Shown one piece after another: positions 63,601 to 64,000 of a stretch of DNA of 64,000 nt (positions are counted from its first letter, which is position 1; the number at the start of each line of letters is the position of its first letter). Origin of the DNA: Girardinichthys multiradiatus (lineage: Eukaryota; Chordata; Actinopteri; Cyprinodontiformes; Goodeidae); the NCBI RefSeq assembly GCF_021462225.1, contig NC_061806.1, forward strand, positions 22,712,144 to 22,776,143, written 5' to 3'. The notes beneath the pieces are model-generated. The model was not told where the DNA came from. It worked only from the letters and a program-made list of their open reading frames with translations, and ran no database searches. Both the position numbers and the translations under genes were made by a program.

Positions 63601-64000
63601 ATCCTTCGATAATTTTCGTATTTAAAGGTGATTCTTTCCAGCACGGCGCTAATGGTGTAGGGGTTAAGCTCGCGACCATGTACAGAGGCTACAGTCCTCG
63701 ATGTGGCCGTCCCGGGTTCGAGTCCCTCTACCCCTCTTTCCTGTCTGCCTACTGTCAAAAAATAAAAAGGCCACTAGTGTTGAAAAAAAAAAAATATCTA
63801 AAGGTGATTTTTCCACAACTGATATCGAATGAGTGTGAATAATTCAATTTATTTTAAGAAATCTTTCTTTTTCCATGCTGTGAAAAAACTGAAATGATGT
63901 AAAACAGTCAATAAATTAATGTCCACAGGACTAAGGATTTTGCTTGCTTGCAGAGAGAGAGATGGGTTCATACAATCCTGGAAGTCCCCACCTTGGTCCT
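15915..64000 (+). CDS. U1/matrin-type zinc-finger repeat protein, internal part (39 exons)
   Basis: Thirty-nine exons with AG/GT borders join in matching phases to 1482 codons without a stop. The protein has eight zinc-finger-like units of form C-x2-C-x(9-12)-H-x5-H, the spacing of U1-type/matrin fingers that bind RNA or DNA. Each finger exon ends in phase 0 a few codons after the last His. Finger exons are followed by an often Tyr/His-x-Pro-rich linker exon, an exon that is exactly 58 nt in five cassettes, and phase 1-1 exons, so the gene grew by tandem duplication of a 4-5-exon cassette. Exons at 51689 and 60516 encode charged or Ser/Thr-rich disordered regions, and the latter includes basic clusters suggestive of nuclear localisation. 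Start and stop codons lie outside the window. I do not recognise a named orthologue; a role in nucleic-acid binding is inferred. Exon borders are predictions from sequence alone. Confidence 0.85.
16166..16309 (+). CDS. Zinc-finger gene exon 2 (cassette 1, linker)
   Basis: 144 nt, phase 0-0, donor AAAG|GTAGGC. The acceptor (GGATTCAG) has a weak pyrimidine tract. The open frame, 48 codons including [12 protein letters not shown], fits the cassette's second-exon slot. It is the least certain exon of the model. Confidence 0.5.
16310..17192. other. Intron 2, left part
   Basis: No gene. A GC-richer block near 16360-16560 may be an old repeat but was not identified. Confidence 0.4.
18329..19896 (-). 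mobile_element. Tc1-B copy 1, inserted in Tc1-A
   Basis: Terminal repeats CAGGTCCTTCTCAAAAAATT and its complement bound the element, flanked by TA at 18327-18328 and 19897-19898. The inverted repeats are long (about 210 bp) and contain an outer and an inner copy of CTCA(A/C)AAAATTAGCATATT, the IR/DR arrangement of transposase-binding sites. Copy 2 of the same family is at 33577-35673. Confidence 0.93.
18606..19568 (-). pseudogene. Tc1-B transposase with 14-codon deletion
   Basis: An open frame of 320 residues starts [18 protein letters not shown]. It has paired-like helix-turn-helix regions ([16 protein letters not shown]), a basic hook ([10 protein letters not shown]), and DD34E catalytic residues in [17 protein letters not shown] and [12 protein letters not shown]. 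Compared with the 334-residue copy at 33852-34856 it lacks 14 codons between RCHIPQ and TWATEKQHW, an in-frame 42-nt loss between the DNA-binding and catalytic parts. The frame is open, but function after this loss is doubtful. Confidence 0.85.
20095..20240. repeat. DIRS left inverted terminal repeat (shared part)
   Basis: The sequence from TGTCTCACATTGGGAA to TAGTTTATTCAAAAAC is repeated in inverted orientation at about 25725-25885 with few differences. Confidence 0.85.
20278..20364. repeat. DIRS internal complementary region
   Basis: CTCAGAGAACCGGGG...CCTAAAGTT is the complement of 20047-20085 and is followed directly by CTCTTTCATAACATTCG, complement of 25880-25904. The two ends overlap by GTT. 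This is the template proposed to restore ends through a circular intermediate in DIRS elements. Confidence 0.88.
20431..21461 (-). pseudogene. DIRS tyrosine recombinase, broken
   Basis: The N-terminal core-binding part ([20 protein letters not shown], then [17 protein letters not shown]) leads to the first catalytic Arg in [12 protein letters not shown] (about 21000). The frame breaks near 20815, an in-frame stop lies at about 20737, and the rest reads HSTRG (His and second Arg) and [16 protein letters not shown] with the nucleophile Tyr (about 20500). All R-HxxR-W-Y landmarks are therefore present but split. The recombinase frame also stays open upstream through the RT region, as in other DIRS elements with overlapping genes. 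Confidence 0.85.
21455..23272 (-). pseudogene. DIRS reverse transcriptase, RNase H and methylase-like protein
   Basis: The RT N-terminal part ([23 protein letters not shown]) is in another frame at 23202-22985. After a frameshift near 22985 the main frame carries motif A in [21 protein letters not shown] (motif B) and [11 protein letters not shown] (motif C). RNase H follows with Asp in [11 protein letters not shown], Glu in YLELMAV, Asp in [11 protein letters not shown] and Asp in [10 protein letters not shown]. The C-terminal part, [18 protein letters not shown] and [11 protein letters not shown], matches the methyltransferase-like tail of DIRS Pol. The frameshift inactivates this copy. Confidence 0.88.
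23273..23804. other. DIRS spacer between Gag-like and RT regions
   Basis: No clear coding part. It is GC-rich relative to the host introns and belongs to the DIRS insertion. Confidence 0.5.
23805..25342 (-). pseudogene. DIRS Gag-like ORF1, broken
   Basis: An open frame of 310 residues starts at 25342 ([13 protein letters not shown]). It has a Cys-rich N-terminus (CPCGNK, CVVCLGL, CSHCNR) that could bind zinc and an acidic middle. The frame shifts near 24415 and continues as [15 protein letters not shown] to a stop at 24306; a last segment, [20 protein letters not shown], reaches 23805. Assignment as Gag rests on position upstream of RT in the element. Confidence 0.7.
25725..25885. repeat. 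DIRS right inverted terminal repeat
   Basis: Complement of the left repeat at about 20095-20240. It also contains a CTATAAATAG box near 25755, which is absent from the left copy and could be the promoter core for a minus- or plus-strand transcript. Confidence 0.8.
25908..26329. other. Intron 2, right part
   Basis: AT-rich intron sequence between the DIRS element and exon 3; nothing else recognised. Confidence 0.5.
26330..26354 (+). CDS. Zinc-finger gene exon 3 (cassette 1, 25-nt microexon)
   Basis: Microexon between GTCTTCCAG and GTAACA, phase 0-1, coding MTQDVFPK. It has exactly the length and phase of exon 17 in cassette 4 (MMQKFNGE), which supports both. Confidence 0.65.
26472..26489 (+). 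CDS. Zinc-finger gene exon 4 (cassette 1, 18-nt microexon)
   Basis: Between TTTTTATTAG and GTAAGC, phase 1-1, coding ATMCFT. The phase fits its neighbours; the very short length makes it less certain. Confidence 0.55.
26735..26800 (+). CDS. Zinc-finger gene exon 5 (cassette 1)
   Basis: 66 nt, phase 1-1, acceptor TTTAAAAG, donor GTGAGT. Codes [18 protein letters not shown]. Same length and phase as exon 19 of cassette 4. Confidence 0.75.
26801..27187. other. Intron 5, left part
   Basis: AT-rich non-coding DNA; nothing recognised. Confidence 0.4.
27193..27682 (+). mobile_element. Candidate solo LTR
   Basis: Starts TG, ends CA, and is flanked by CAGCA (27188-27192) and AAGCA (27683-27687), a 5-bp duplication with one difference. 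It contains TATAAAA at 27517-27523 and AATAAA at 27587-27592; the latter sits in a GGGGAA...TTCCCC hairpin, as in the R region of some retroviral LTRs. No internal coding part. Confidence 0.6.
28114..29844 (+). mobile_element. LTR-like repeat family X, copy 1
   Basis: Starts TGTCAAAATAAGGTGAG and ends GGACAACGAAA, flanked on both sides by GGTC (28110-28113, 29845-29848). It contains a TATAAAG box at 28690-28696 and no long open frame. Copy 2 at 45027-46967 has the same ends with a different 4-bp duplication, which fixes the termini. A long solo LTR of an endogenous retrovirus-like element is the likeliest reading, although the 3' end is not CA. Confidence 0.72.
29849..30420. repeat. Unassigned DNA ending in a DNA-transposon fragment
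   Basis: From about 29990 to 30420 the sequence resembles a common fish DNA repeat, ending GGGGGTGAATACTTTTTCACAG, a terminus shared by several fish DNA elements. No coding part. Confidence 0.45.
30634..30764 (+). CDS. Zinc-finger gene exon 6 (cassette 2, zinc finger)
   Basis: 131 nt, phase 1-0, TTCTTCCAG to GTAAGT. Carries [10 protein letters not shown] and GHIFSQEH, a C-x2-C-x9-H-x5-H finger, ending three codons after the last His like the other finger exons. Confidence 0.88.
30841..30957 (+). CDS. Zinc-finger gene exon 7 (cassette 2, linker)
   Basis: 117 nt, phase 0-0, TGTTTTAAG to GTTGGT. Codes [17 protein letters not shown] and a basic/polar tail. Only 76 nt separate it from exon 6. 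Confidence 0.85.
30999..31798 (+). mobile_element. Tc1-C: internally deleted Tc1-like transposon
   Basis: Flanked by TA (30997-30998, 31799-31800), with ends CACTGTCAAAG and ...TTGACTAGGCAGTG that are inverted over a few bases. Plus-strand transposase remnants include [35 protein letters not shown] and [10 protein letters not shown] followed by a stop. The DNA-binding half is deleted and a frameshift lies near 31385. Confidence 0.8.
31093..31740 (+). pseudogene. Tc1-C transposase remnant
   Basis: Catalytic landmarks remain (Asp in WSDKS, Asp in FQDDN, Glu in [10 protein letters not shown]). The frame is broken at 31387 and 31572, and the first half is missing. Confidence 0.8.
31850..32240 (-). 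pseudogene. LINE reverse transcriptase fragment
   Basis: Minus strand reads [24 protein letters not shown] sequence (about 32087-32030) and motif A as [12 protein letters not shown] (about 32015-31980), with DPFQFAY-like sequence upstream at about 32115. This is the central RT region of an L2/jockey-type LINE; both ends are missing. Confidence 0.65.
32385..32610. repeat. Dispersed repeat R1, copy 1
   Basis: Resembles 58140-58395: both have GAGAAAAGAT(T)AA.TTACTTTATTT.CAAACA, CCTGTACAGAA, GTAGCTGT.AAG, and GTGAATTGGTTAGGATT or close variants in the same order. Class unknown. Confidence 0.6.
32611..33062. other. Unassigned intron DNA with an 89-codon open frame
   Basis: An open frame at 32789-33058 (+) contains a Cys-Cys-Arg-Cys cluster and several His, but no matching splice sites in the host gene's phase and no recognised family. 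Left unassigned. Confidence 0.35.
33067..33573 (+). mobile_element. Solo LTR, right target duplication split by a Tc1
   Basis: Runs from TGTTATATATAAC to CTCCGACA, with ATAC on the left (33063-33066). On the right the duplication reads ATA (33574-33576), then Tc1-B copy 2, then TAC (35674-35676): Tc1 landed on the TA inside it. AATAAA at 33364-33369 places the LTR on the plus strand. No internal region. Confidence 0.8.
33852..34856 (-). CDS. Tc1-family transposase, uninterrupted 334-residue frame
   Basis: The frame opens [18 protein letters not shown] and ends with SAKGFPTKY. Bipartite helix-turn-helix DNA-binding domain: first helix region [20 protein letters not shown] (about residues 26-45), then a basic [10 protein letters not shown] hook (about 49-58), and a second part to about residue 125. 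Catalytic DD34E residues are Asp in FSDESKF, Asp in FQHDLAPAH and Glu in [11 protein letters not shown]. Length is as usual for Tc1 enzymes. The 14 codons missing from the copy at 18606-19568 are present. The frame looks intact, but the right inverted repeat is split by an LTR, so this copy would mobilise poorly even if the enzyme were made. Confidence 0.92.
   Translation of the reverse strand: MGKTADLTAVQKATIDTLKQEGKTQKEISERIGCSQSAVSRHLSGKSVGRKKCGRKHCTTRRGDRTLRKIVEKGRFQTLGDLRKQWTESGVETSRATVHRRVQEMGYRCRIPQVKPLLNQKQRQKRLTWATEKQHWTVAQWSKVLFSDESKFCMSFRNQGARVWRKTGEKEMPKCQKSSVKYPQSVMVWGAVSAAGVGPLCFIKGRVNAASYQEILEHFMLPSAEKLYGDEDFIFQHDLAPAHSAKTTGKWFTDHGITVLNWPANSPDLNPIENLWDIVKRTLRDSRPNTLDELKAAIEASWASIRPQQCHRLIASMPRRIEAVISAKGFPTKY
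35020..35507 (+). mobile_element. Solo LTR inside Tc1-B copy 2
   Basis: Starts TGTAATGG and ends CCACAACA, flanked by GTTT (35016-35019, 35508-35511). A TATAAATA box lies at about 35340 and AATAAA at 35426-35431, so it points to the plus strand. The uninterrupted Tc1 sequence at 19725-19732 shows the empty site. Confidence 0.88.
35724..35781 (+). CDS. Zinc-finger gene exon 8 (cassette 2, 58-nt exon)
   Basis: 58 nt, phase 0-1, TTCTCTTTGCAG to GTATAT. Codes [19 protein letters not shown]. It is one of five exons of exactly 58 nt at this cassette position. Confidence 0.85.
35867..35914 (+). CDS. Zinc-finger gene exon 9 (cassette 2)
   Basis: 48 nt, phase 1-1, TATCCCTAG to GTGAGT. Codes [15 protein letters not shown]. 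Confidence 0.82.
36120..36650. repeat. Teleost DNA-transposon fragment
   Basis: GTGAAAGTATTCATACCCCT and CAGTGTGCAAAAGTATTCAGCCCC, with the text that follows, resemble from memory a common fish DNA-transposon-derived repeat. No open frame; ends not defined. Confidence 0.5.
36800..36868 (+). CDS. Zinc-finger gene exon 10 (cassette 2)
   Basis: 69 nt, phase 1-1, TTTTTCTCCCAG to GTTTGT. Codes [19 protein letters not shown]. Last exon of the cassette; the next starts a new finger. Confidence 0.82.
37031..37170 (+). CDS. Zinc-finger gene exon 11 (cassette 3, zinc finger)
   Basis: 140 nt, phase 1-0, TCTCATAG to GTAAGT. Finger of C-x2-C-x11-H-x5-H form (NLCTLC and KHILSFDH). Exactly the length of exon 20. 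Confidence 0.9.
37171..38181. other. Intron 11 with nested small DNA elements
   Basis: Contains an outer repeat starting AGTGCTGTGAAAAAGTATG near 37240 and ending near GTGAAAAAGTGATTGCCCCC at about 37720, a poly-A tract at about 37304-37320, and the small element at 37333-37599. The rest is plain intron. Confidence 0.5.
37333..37599. mobile_element. Small non-autonomous DNA transposon (MITE)
   Basis: Imperfect inverted ends: CCAATGAAGTTGGGAC at 37345-37361 against GTCCGAACTTCATTGG at 37571-37586, extending to TACACCC and GGGGTTGTA at the edges. No coding capacity. Confidence 0.7.
38182..38307 (+). CDS. Zinc-finger gene exon 12 (cassette 3, linker)
   Basis: 126 nt, phase 0-0, TTCTTGTGCAG to GTAGGT. 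Codes [13 protein letters not shown], then [14 protein letters not shown], which resembles [12 protein letters not shown] in exon 26. Confidence 0.88.
38388..38445 (+). CDS. Zinc-finger gene exon 13 (cassette 3, 58-nt exon)
   Basis: 58 nt, phase 0-1, CATTCACAG to GTTGGT. Codes [19 protein letters not shown]. Separated from exon 12 by an 80-nt intron. Confidence 0.87.
38446..39844. other. Intron 13 with an old repeat
   Basis: From about 38490 the text GGGTTCCAAGCACG...GGAGGCACGG resembles a common fish interspersed repeat, reaching perhaps to 39420. No gene seen. Confidence 0.4.
39845..39913 (+). CDS. Zinc-finger gene exon 14 (cassette 3)
   Basis: 69 nt, phase 1-1, GTCTTTTAG to GTATGT. Codes [19 protein letters not shown]. 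Same length as exon 10, the last exon of cassette 2. Confidence 0.82.
40130..40188 (+). CDS. Zinc-finger gene exon 15 (cassette 4, first half of finger)
   Basis: 59 nt, phase 1-0, CCCCCTTTTTAG to GTGATA. Ends VKCLLRCQ, giving the first Cys of the finger; the second is on exon 16. Confidence 0.8.
40322..40390 (+). CDS. Zinc-finger gene exon 16 (cassette 4, second half of finger)
   Basis: 69 nt, phase 0-0, starting after an A-rich acceptor (AAAAAAG). Codes NCSNDF and [10 protein letters not shown]; joined to exon 15 it gives C-x2-C-x12-H-x5-H. An alternative acceptor seven bases downstream (TTGCAG) would put a stop in frame. Same length and phase as exon 1. Confidence 0.78.
40470..40494 (+). 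CDS. Zinc-finger gene exon 17 (cassette 4, 25-nt microexon)
   Basis: Between TTCCACAG and GTAAAG, phase 0-1, coding MMQKFNGE. The preceding intron is only 79 nt, so this cassette truly lacks the usual linker exon. Confidence 0.75.
40581..40610 (+). CDS. Zinc-finger gene exon 18 (cassette 4)
   Basis: 30 nt, phase 1-1, TTCTCTACAG to GTATTT. Codes MRGHRYGQR. Small but phase-consistent. Confidence 0.65.
40684..41056 (-). mobile_element. Solo LTR with heat-shock element, antisense to the host gene
   Basis: Edges TGTTAGG and CCTAACA; flanked by GTTTG on both sides (40679-40683, 41057-41061). The complement of ATTTTATTGATAAG near 40840 gives an AATAAA signal on the minus strand, which sets orientation. 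It contains the 20-bp element at 40932-40951. Length 373 bp, no coding part. Confidence 0.85.
40932..40951. promoter_or_regulatory. Perfect four-unit heat-shock element
   Basis: AGAATGTTCTAGAACATTCT equals nGAAnnTTCnnGAAnnTTCn, the consensus bound by heat-shock factor trimers, and is also a perfect palindrome. It lies about 105 nt inside the LTR's minus-strand 5' edge, i.e. in its U3-like part. Activity is inferred from the consensus only. Confidence 0.7.
41062..41837. other. Intron 18, right part
   Basis: Holds an open frame (+) after a good acceptor at 41325 (TCGTGTCCAG) with '[11 protein letters not shown]', but no donor that restores the needed phase; treated as intron. Confidence 0.4.
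41838..41903 (+). CDS. Zinc-finger gene exon 19 (cassette 4)
   Basis: 66 nt, phase 1-1, CCTGATAG to GTGAGG. Codes [20 protein letters not shown]. Same length and phase as exon 5. Confidence 0.78.
41997..42136 (+). CDS. Zinc-finger gene exon 20 (cassette 5, zinc finger)
   Basis: 140 nt, phase 1-0, TTTTGTTGCAG to GTTAGC. Finger [10 protein letters not shown]...DHVDSRKH (C-x2-C-x11-H-x5-H), the clearest classical example in the gene. Confidence 0.92.
42137..43017. other. Intron 20, left part
   Basis: AT-rich intron; a short stretch near 42370-42430 resembles 56600-56665, hinting at an old shared repeat. Nothing else. Confidence 0.35.
43020..43392. mobile_element. hAT-like MITE
   Basis: Ends AAGGATGCACAATAT and ATATTGGTGCATCCCT are inverted, as in fish hAT-derived MITEs (consensus AGGGATGCACCGAT). 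Flanks TTTTAATT and AATTTTTAT resemble an 8-bp duplication. No coding part. Confidence 0.72.
43393..43917. other. Intron 20, right part
   Basis: Nothing recognised. Confidence 0.4.
43918..44037 (+). CDS. Zinc-finger gene exon 21 (cassette 5, linker)
   Basis: 120 nt, phase 0-0, TTTATTTTCAG to GTAATA. Codes [19 protein letters not shown], similar in layout to exon 7 (YTNPDD...FSW), then a charged stretch. Confidence 0.9.
44141..44198 (+). CDS. Zinc-finger gene exon 22 (cassette 5, 58-nt exon)
   Basis: 58 nt, phase 0-1, GTAACTAG to GTAAAA. Codes [19 protein letters not shown]. Confidence 0.86.
44348..44386 (+). CDS. Zinc-finger gene exon 23 (cassette 5)
   Basis: 39 nt, phase 1-1, GACGACAG to GTTTGT. 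Codes [12 protein letters not shown]. Confidence 0.72.
44466..44522 (+). CDS. Zinc-finger gene exon 24 (cassette 5)
   Basis: 57 nt, phase 1-1, TTTTTTTCAG to GTGAGT. Codes [18 protein letters not shown]. Confidence 0.85.
44523..45022. other. Intron 24, left part
   Basis: AT-rich intron; nothing recognised. Confidence 0.4.
45027..46967 (+). mobile_element. LTR-like repeat family X, copy 2
   Basis: Same ends as copy 1 (TGTCAAAATAAGG...GGACAACGAAA), flanked by GCGT (45023-45026, 46968-46971). TATAAAA lies at 45844-45850, followed by TTTCCTCGCAGAAGA shared with copies 1 and 3. About 1.9 kb; no long open frame. Confidence 0.75.
46972..47530. other. Intron 24, right part
   Basis: Plain intron; no feature recognised. 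Confidence 0.4.
47531..47676 (+). CDS. Zinc-finger gene exon 25 (cassette 6, zinc finger)
   Basis: 146 nt, phase 1-0, TGTTTTTGCAG to GTCAGT. Finger [10 protein letters not shown] and AHVFSREH (C-x2-C-x11-H-x5-H). Confidence 0.9.
47677..48105. other. Intron 25, left part
   Basis: Nothing recognised. T- and A-rich. Confidence 0.4.
48106..49140 (+). mobile_element. LTR-like repeat family X, copy 3 (partial, divergent)
   Basis: Starts TGTCAAAATGAGGTGA and later shows TGCTTCCTCGCAGAATACC and GGATCAACCCATGAGCC, in the order seen in copies 1 and 2. It loses similarity by about 49140; the family's 3' end is absent. Confidence 0.6.
49141..49340. repeat. Unclassified MITE-like repeat
   Basis: GGGCCTGAATTCTCAAAGATTC followed by AGAGAGCTCC...GAGAGCGACTCTGAG resembles, from memory, a fish MITE. 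Class uncertain. Confidence 0.3.
49877..49981 (+). CDS. Zinc-finger gene exon 26 (cassette 6, linker)
   Basis: 105 nt, phase 0-0, GGTTTTTGCAG to GTATTT. Codes [18 protein letters not shown] then [12 protein letters not shown], alike to exon 12. Confidence 0.88.
50069..50117 (+). CDS. Zinc-finger gene exon 27 (cassette 6)
   Basis: 49 nt, phase 0-1, CTCTCTAAG to GTAAAC. Codes [16 protein letters not shown]. It takes the place of the 58-nt exon. Confidence 0.82.
50205..50285 (+). CDS. Zinc-finger gene exon 28 (cassette 6)
   Basis: 81 nt, phase 1-1, TTTATTCCAG to GTAAGC. Codes [20 protein letters not shown]. Confidence 0.85.
50286..51688. other. Intron 28
   Basis: Contains the palindromic MITE at 51028-51215; otherwise no feature. 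Confidence 0.45.
51028..51215. mobile_element. Palindromic MITE
   Basis: The left arm CCTGGTCCTTAAGGCACACTG..CCTGCGTGTTGTAGATG..CTGCTTTAACAC is the approximate complement of the right arm GTGTGCTGAAGCAGGGATGCATG..ACATGTAGGACAGTGTGAAATGTCCTGG. Such fold-back elements are common in fish. Confidence 0.65.
51689..52267 (+). CDS. Zinc-finger gene exon 29 (cassette 6, long charged exon)
   Basis: 579 nt, phase 1-1, GCATGTGTCAG to GTTGGT. Codes a Lys/Glu/Ser/Thr-rich, Cys-poor, probably disordered region with repeated EK and TE/KE patterns. No domain is visible. It continues from exon 28 and leads in phase into finger exon 30. Confidence 0.88.
52411..52547 (+). CDS. Zinc-finger gene exon 30 (cassette 7, zinc finger)
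   Basis: 137 nt, phase 1-0, GTGTTCCAG to GTGAGG. Finger [10 protein letters not shown] and SHLEGAHH (C-x2-C-x11-H-x5-H). Two extra Cys in CVEWRC precede it. Confidence 0.9.
52548..53232. other. Intron 30, left part
   Basis: The cassette's linker exon should be in intron 30; no convincing candidate was found. Confidence 0.4.
53233..56437 (-). mobile_element. LINE D: nearly full-length L2/jockey-type retrotransposon
   Basis: Minus strand: 5' UTR from about 56437 to 56250, one long frame (56249-53589), a degraded C-terminal stretch to about 53290, and a 3' end with GGGATTAATAAAATATT and a TTGAATTGAAT tail at about 53233. It is the best-preserved LINE of the window and lies antisense in intron 30. 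Confidence 0.88.
53589..56249 (-). pseudogene. LINE D endonuclease-reverse transcriptase, 886 codons, C-terminally truncated
   Basis: N-terminal basic region, then apurinic endonuclease with [39 protein letters not shown] and GKSDHNLVF (about residues 65-290). After a linker, RT shows [24 protein letters not shown], motif [25 protein letters not shown] and motif [10 protein letters not shown]; the usual residue is Ala rather than Ser. The frame ends at SSAIIC followed by TGA, where related proteins have Trp and go on for about 100 residues. The downstream 3' part (GSSIRAREL...) is still readable in phase for a short stretch, then shifts. Probably inactive, but recent. Confidence 0.88.
56440..57337. 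other. Intron 30, right part, with a LINE 3'-end relic
   Basis: At about 56990-57200 the minus strand reads GGGATCAATAAAG, a LINE 3' tail relic. A minus-strand open frame at 56664-56990 has no recognisable motif. Otherwise unassigned. Confidence 0.4.
57338..57395 (+). CDS. Zinc-finger gene exon 31 (cassette 7, 58-nt exon)
   Basis: 58 nt, phase 0-1, TTGACTTCAG to GTGGGG. Codes [19 protein letters not shown]. Fits the 58-nt slot, joined directly to exon 30 if the linker exon is absent. Confidence 0.8.
57494..57648 (+). CDS. Zinc-finger gene exon 32 (cassette 7)
   Basis: 155 nt, phase 1-0, GGCTTTTCAG to GTCAGT. Codes [18 protein letters not shown], then a Ser/Ala-rich basic tail. The phase 1-0 pattern differs from the usual 1-1 and matches exon 33, which starts in phase 0. 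Confidence 0.84.
57664..57689. repeat. (TA)n microsatellite
   Basis: Thirteen TA units, 16 nt after the donor of exon 32. Confidence 0.95.
58140..58395. repeat. Dispersed repeat R1, copy 2
   Basis: Parallel to 32385-32610 in block order and wording; divergent, class unknown. Confidence 0.6.
60516..61281 (+). CDS. Zinc-finger gene exon 33 (cassette 7, long Ser/Thr-rich exon)
   Basis: 766 nt, phase 0-1, CTCGTTAAAG to GTAAGT. Codes a Ser/Thr/Lys-rich disordered region ([13 protein letters not shown] and similar) with basic clusters HKRKLP and IKKPRKDP near its end that could be nuclear localisation signals. It has no recognisable domain. The acceptor is purine-rich but phases fit on both sides. 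Confidence 0.82.
61368..61495 (+). CDS. Zinc-finger gene exon 34 (cassette 8, zinc finger)
   Basis: 128 nt, phase 1-0, AATCGACAG to GTATGT. Finger [10 protein letters not shown] and FHLTSSVH (C-x2-C-x10-H-x5-H). The opening GLNQLIVV resembles GLQHIVE of exon 11. Confidence 0.9.
61614..61724 (+). CDS. Zinc-finger gene exon 35 (cassette 8, linker)
   Basis: 111 nt, phase 0-0, TTATTCATTAG to GTAAGC. Codes [18 protein letters not shown], then VPLLAEVEK, a likely helical linker. Confidence 0.9.
61725..62587. other. Intron 35
   Basis: No recognised feature. Confidence 0.45.
62588..62645 (+). CDS. Zinc-finger gene exon 36 (cassette 8, 58-nt exon)
   Basis: 58 nt, phase 0-1, GTTTTTCCTAG to GTGAGA. 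Codes [19 protein letters not shown]. Confidence 0.88.
62887..63009 (+). CDS. Zinc-finger gene exon 37 (cassette 8)
   Basis: 123 nt, phase 1-1, GATGCTCAG to GTGATT. Codes [17 protein letters not shown] then a Ser/Cys/His-containing stretch. Confidence 0.85.
63188..63289 (+). CDS. Zinc-finger gene exon 38 (cassette 8)
   Basis: 102 nt, phase 1-1, AACTTTTAG to GTGAGA. Codes [20 protein letters not shown] then a Gln-rich end. Confidence 0.85.
63641..63798 (+). mobile_element. tRNA-derived SINE
   Basis: Contains an A box (TGGTGTAGGGG, 63653-63663) and B box (GGTTCGAGTCC, 63715-63725) of RNA polymerase III, then a tail AATAAAAAGG..A12. TAAAGGTGATT occurs at 63623-63633 and 63799-63809 as the target duplication; the repeat extends further with one indel. 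The region resembles widespread fish tRNA-SINEs. Confidence 0.85.
63653..63725 (+). promoter_or_regulatory. Internal Pol III promoter of the SINE (A and B boxes)
   Basis: A box and B box are 51 nt apart, slightly more than in most tRNAs, and both agree with consensus. Confidence 0.8.
63954..64000 (+). CDS. Zinc-finger gene exon 39 (partial, runs off the window)
   Basis: Starts after TGCTTGCTTGCAG in phase 1 and reads [16 protein letters not shown] to the edge. An alternative acceptor at 63928 (CCACAG) would also stay open, so the start is uncertain. Confidence 0.6.

Noticed and set aside
63640..63730. Functional tRNA gene
   Set aside because: A and B boxes are present but a foldable acceptor stem is not, and a SINE tail and target duplication flank it.
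1..64000. CRISPR arrays, operons, bacterial promoters
   Set aside because: No regularly spaced repeats; spliced genes and vertebrate transposons show a eukaryotic nuclear sequence.

Overview
The window looks like a teleost fish nuclear genome. It carries a Rex3 retrotransposon, L2/jockey-type LINEs, an L1/Tx1-type LINE, several Tc1 families, a DIRS-type retroelement, a tRNA-derived SINE and many small DNA-transposon remnants. The host exons are short, with GT-AG introns. No bacterial or organellar signal is seen, and no species is claimed.

From 1 to about 15,000 the sequence is almost entirely transposon debris. A Rex3 copy lies at 47-2234 and is bounded by a 12-bp target duplication. A decayed minus-strand LINE (A) spans about 4025-10570. 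It is split by a small DNA element (about 5057-5692) and by a second minus-strand LINE (B, about 5745-8577). Next to it are an L1/Tx1-type LINE (C, about 10640-12545), a minus-strand Tc1 relic (13294-14415) and a LINE/SINE 3' end (about 14417-15021). No host exon was recognised here.

From 15,915 to the right edge runs one large plus-strand host gene. I could join 39 exons with intact phases (4446 nt, exactly 1482 codons, no stop). It encodes repeated U1/matrin-type zinc fingers, C-x2-C-x(9-12)-H-x5-H. The exons fall into eight cassettes, each with a finger exon, a linker exon, an often exactly 58-nt exon, and one or more phase 1-1 exons. Cassettes 6 and 7 end in long low-complexity charged or Ser/Thr-rich exons. 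Neither the start codon nor the stop codon is in the window. I do not recognise the protein by name, and the nucleic-acid-binding role is inferred from the fingers.

The introns are packed with insertions. Intron 2 holds a Tc1 inside another Tc1 (17195-20012) and a complete-length but broken DIRS element (20047-25907). Intron 5 holds a candidate solo LTR (27193-27682) and a long LTR-like element with a 4-bp target duplication (28114-29844); its relatives are at 45027-46967 and from 48106. Intron 7 holds a three-level nest: a solo LTR (33067-33573), a Tc1 with an uninterrupted 334-codon transposase inserted in that LTR's target duplication (33577-35673), and another solo LTR inside the Tc1 (35020-35507). 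Intron 18 holds an antisense solo LTR (40684-41056) with a perfect four-unit heat-shock element. Intron 30 holds a nearly complete L2-type LINE (D, 53233-56437). Intron 38 holds a SINE (about 63641-63798).

The clearest new object is the tandem-cassette zinc-finger gene. The clearest structural finds are the target-duplication-bounded nests, the DIRS internal complementary region, and the heat-shock element in the solo LTR.
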